A stretch of 6,437 nt of DNA from positions 1 through 6,437 of the forward strand of contig CAIRQE010000017.1 in the NCBI GenBank assembly GCA_903880655.1, written 5' to 3'. Shown here in pieces: positions 5,906 to 6,437 of this stretch. Origin of the DNA: an uncultured bacterium. GTDB taxonomy: Bacteria; Patescibacteriota; Saccharimonadia; Saccharimonadales; CAIOMD01. The notes beneath the pieces are model-generated. The model searched no databases. It saw nothing but the letters and a program-made list of their open reading frames with translations, and was not told where the DNA came from. The translations under genes were made by a program, and so were the position numbers. Within the stretch, counting starts at the first letter, position 1. The number at the start of each line of letters is the position of its first letter.

Positions 5906-6171
5906 ACAAATTCCAGCCAAATTCGGCTCCAAGTTCGCGAATCAACTGATTCAGTACGATGCATGAATCTGTCGGCTAATGAAACATCTGCGTCGGAAGC
6001 GAAACTATTCCACTGATCCTGAATCTGCAGTATCCGAGGACAACGATCACCAATCCTTTCTTGAATGATTTCTCGAATTGCATCTGTAATATCTTGAGTG
6101 GAAGGTCCGGCAGACGTGAGAATCAGATGCCCATTATTTTTTTCTTCCGCTAGGAGATACTCCATATTCAT
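5791..6171 (-). CDS. ORF of unknown family, 3'-truncated; only the first ~90 codons look genuine
   Basis: The frame starts at ATG 6171 and encodes 126 residues. Residues 1-90, ending near WSRIWLEFVY, come from the GC-richer side of the junction and read like a soluble mixed alpha/beta protein; I do not recognise the family. Residues from about 91 on are simply the complement of the PAS gene and are unlikely to be real. A TATATT box (6183-6178) lies 6 bases before the ATG, with no clear -35 box and no Shine-Dalgarno sequence. The gene lies 36 bp behind the stop of the LolA-like membrane protein gene on the same strand and may have been its neighbour before the break. Confidence 0.45.
   Translation of the reverse strand: MNMEYLLAEEKNNGHLILTSAGPSTQDITDAIREIIQERIGDRCPRILQIQDQWNSFASDADVSLADRFMHRTESVDSRTWSRIWLEFVYGKPLNVEKIQLSSSSIEDVEASIGAPLASVILIKSI
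5893..5910. other. Probable recombination or chimera junction
   Basis: The plus-strand PAS gene loses its expected continuation here, and the minus-strand ORF becomes antisense to the PAS gene at the same place. Per-60-base GC is about 23-32% in the two counted stretches of the PAS gene and about 45% in two counted stretches just beyond. No direct or inverted repeat marks the spot, so any homology used was short. Confidence 0.5.
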
Positions 6172-6207
6172 ATTTTGAATATACGTTATCTCTTGAATGA
6201 CTTTTTT

Positions 6208-6437
6208 TCAAGTAAGAAGTATTTTAGTCTTCTTTATCTTTGCGTTTGCGAGCAAATGTATGAGTTGGTTATTTGCTCCGGGGACCAATGAAAGAACAGA
6301 ATTCTGACTTGAATTAGGAGGAGTAACCAGCGAATCATATTGGTCTGCAAGACCTAAAATAGTAAGAGCTTGTTTGAGGGTAATCGTTTTAGTTGGAGCG
6401 GTAATATTTAACGGCGTATTTATAAATTGAACGTTGC
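6208..6437 (-). CDS. C-terminal part of the same membrane protein, continued across the join
   Basis: This is the end of the reading frame that starts at 1477, seen here because bases 6297-6437 repeat bases 1-141. Beyond the repeat it adds about 29 residues (VLSLVPGANNQLIHLLANA, then a short Lys-rich tail ending ILLT) and stops at TGA. A neighbouring frame of the same stretch encodes PTHTFARKRKDKED followed by TAA at 6226-6224, a charged tail of the kind that often ends membrane proteins. A single missing base near 6256 would switch to it, so the annotated C-terminus is less certain than the rest. A further ORF begins 36 bases downstream of the TGA on the same strand. Confidence 0.75.
   Translation of the reverse strand, partial: NVQFINTPLNITAPTKTITLKQALTILGLADQYDSLVTPPNSSQNSVLSLVPGANNQLIHLLANAKIKKTKILLT
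6297..6437. repeat. Terminal direct repeat, right copy (circle closure)
   Basis: This is the second copy of bases 1-141, with no mismatch seen. Removing one copy joins base 6296 to base 1, and the minus-strand membrane-protein frame then runs through without a frameshift, which independently supports closure at this point. Confidence 0.9.

Noticed and set aside
6208..6210. UGA recoded as glycine, as in Gracilibacteria/SR1
   Set aside because: The window's complete genes contain no internal UGA and the alpha/beta hydrolase ends properly at a UGA, so the standard code fits.
1..6437. Terminal repeat as a phage terminal redundancy or LTR
   Set aside because: The repeat lies wholly inside a coding frame, has no phage or reverse-transcriptase genes nearby, and its length fits an assembly overlap.

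Overview
The window reads as a 6,296-bp circular DNA molecule written out linearly. Bases 1-141 recur without a mismatch at 6297-6437. A membrane-protein gene that is open at the left edge continues in frame across this join and stops at 6208, giving an intact 521-codon reading frame. The 141-base overlap is what a short-read de Bruijn assembler leaves when a contig closes on itself. No replication initiator, partition gene, mobilisation gene, transposase or integrase is visible, so this does not look like an ordinary plasmid.

The organism is a bacterium with moderately low GC and the standard code. The protein styles suggest Candidatus Patescibacteria, perhaps Saccharibacteria: a Pro/Gln-rich cytosolic tail followed by one membrane anchor and a beta-rich outer domain, a DHA2-type drug exporter, and small HAD and alpha/beta hydrolases. 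This is inference from family resemblance, without a marker gene.

Layout on the circle: (a) a minus-strand pair, an MFS exporter (3039-1585) followed by a single-pass membrane protein with a possible LolA/LppX-like outer domain (1477 through the join to 6208); (b) a divergent plus-strand six-helix membrane protein resembling an ABC-2 permease (3158-3946), sharing a 118-bp promoter region with the exporter; (c) a minus-strand run of a HAD phosphatase (4610-3984), an alpha/beta hydrolase (5285-4797) and a tRNA-Glu(CUC) (5463-5389), in which two 90-bp direct repeats flank the alpha/beta hydrolase and each carries a terminator-like hairpin; (d) a plus-strand PAS-domain protein cut off at about 5900; (e) a minus-strand ORF of unknown family (from 6171) that is cut off at the same point from the other side.

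The point near 5900 is the one place where the gene order breaks. Two convergent genes are both truncated there, and local GC jumps from roughly 25-30% to about 45%. Opened at this point, the rest reads as a plain chromosomal segment. The most economical reading is a chromosomal piece carrying an efflux gene that has been circularised, or one unit of a tandem amplification, or an amplification or assembly chimera. Other points of interest are the tRNA-linked repeat, a set of genes whose -10 boxes lie 6-7 bases from the start codon (leaderless style), and a possible operator between the divergent promoters.
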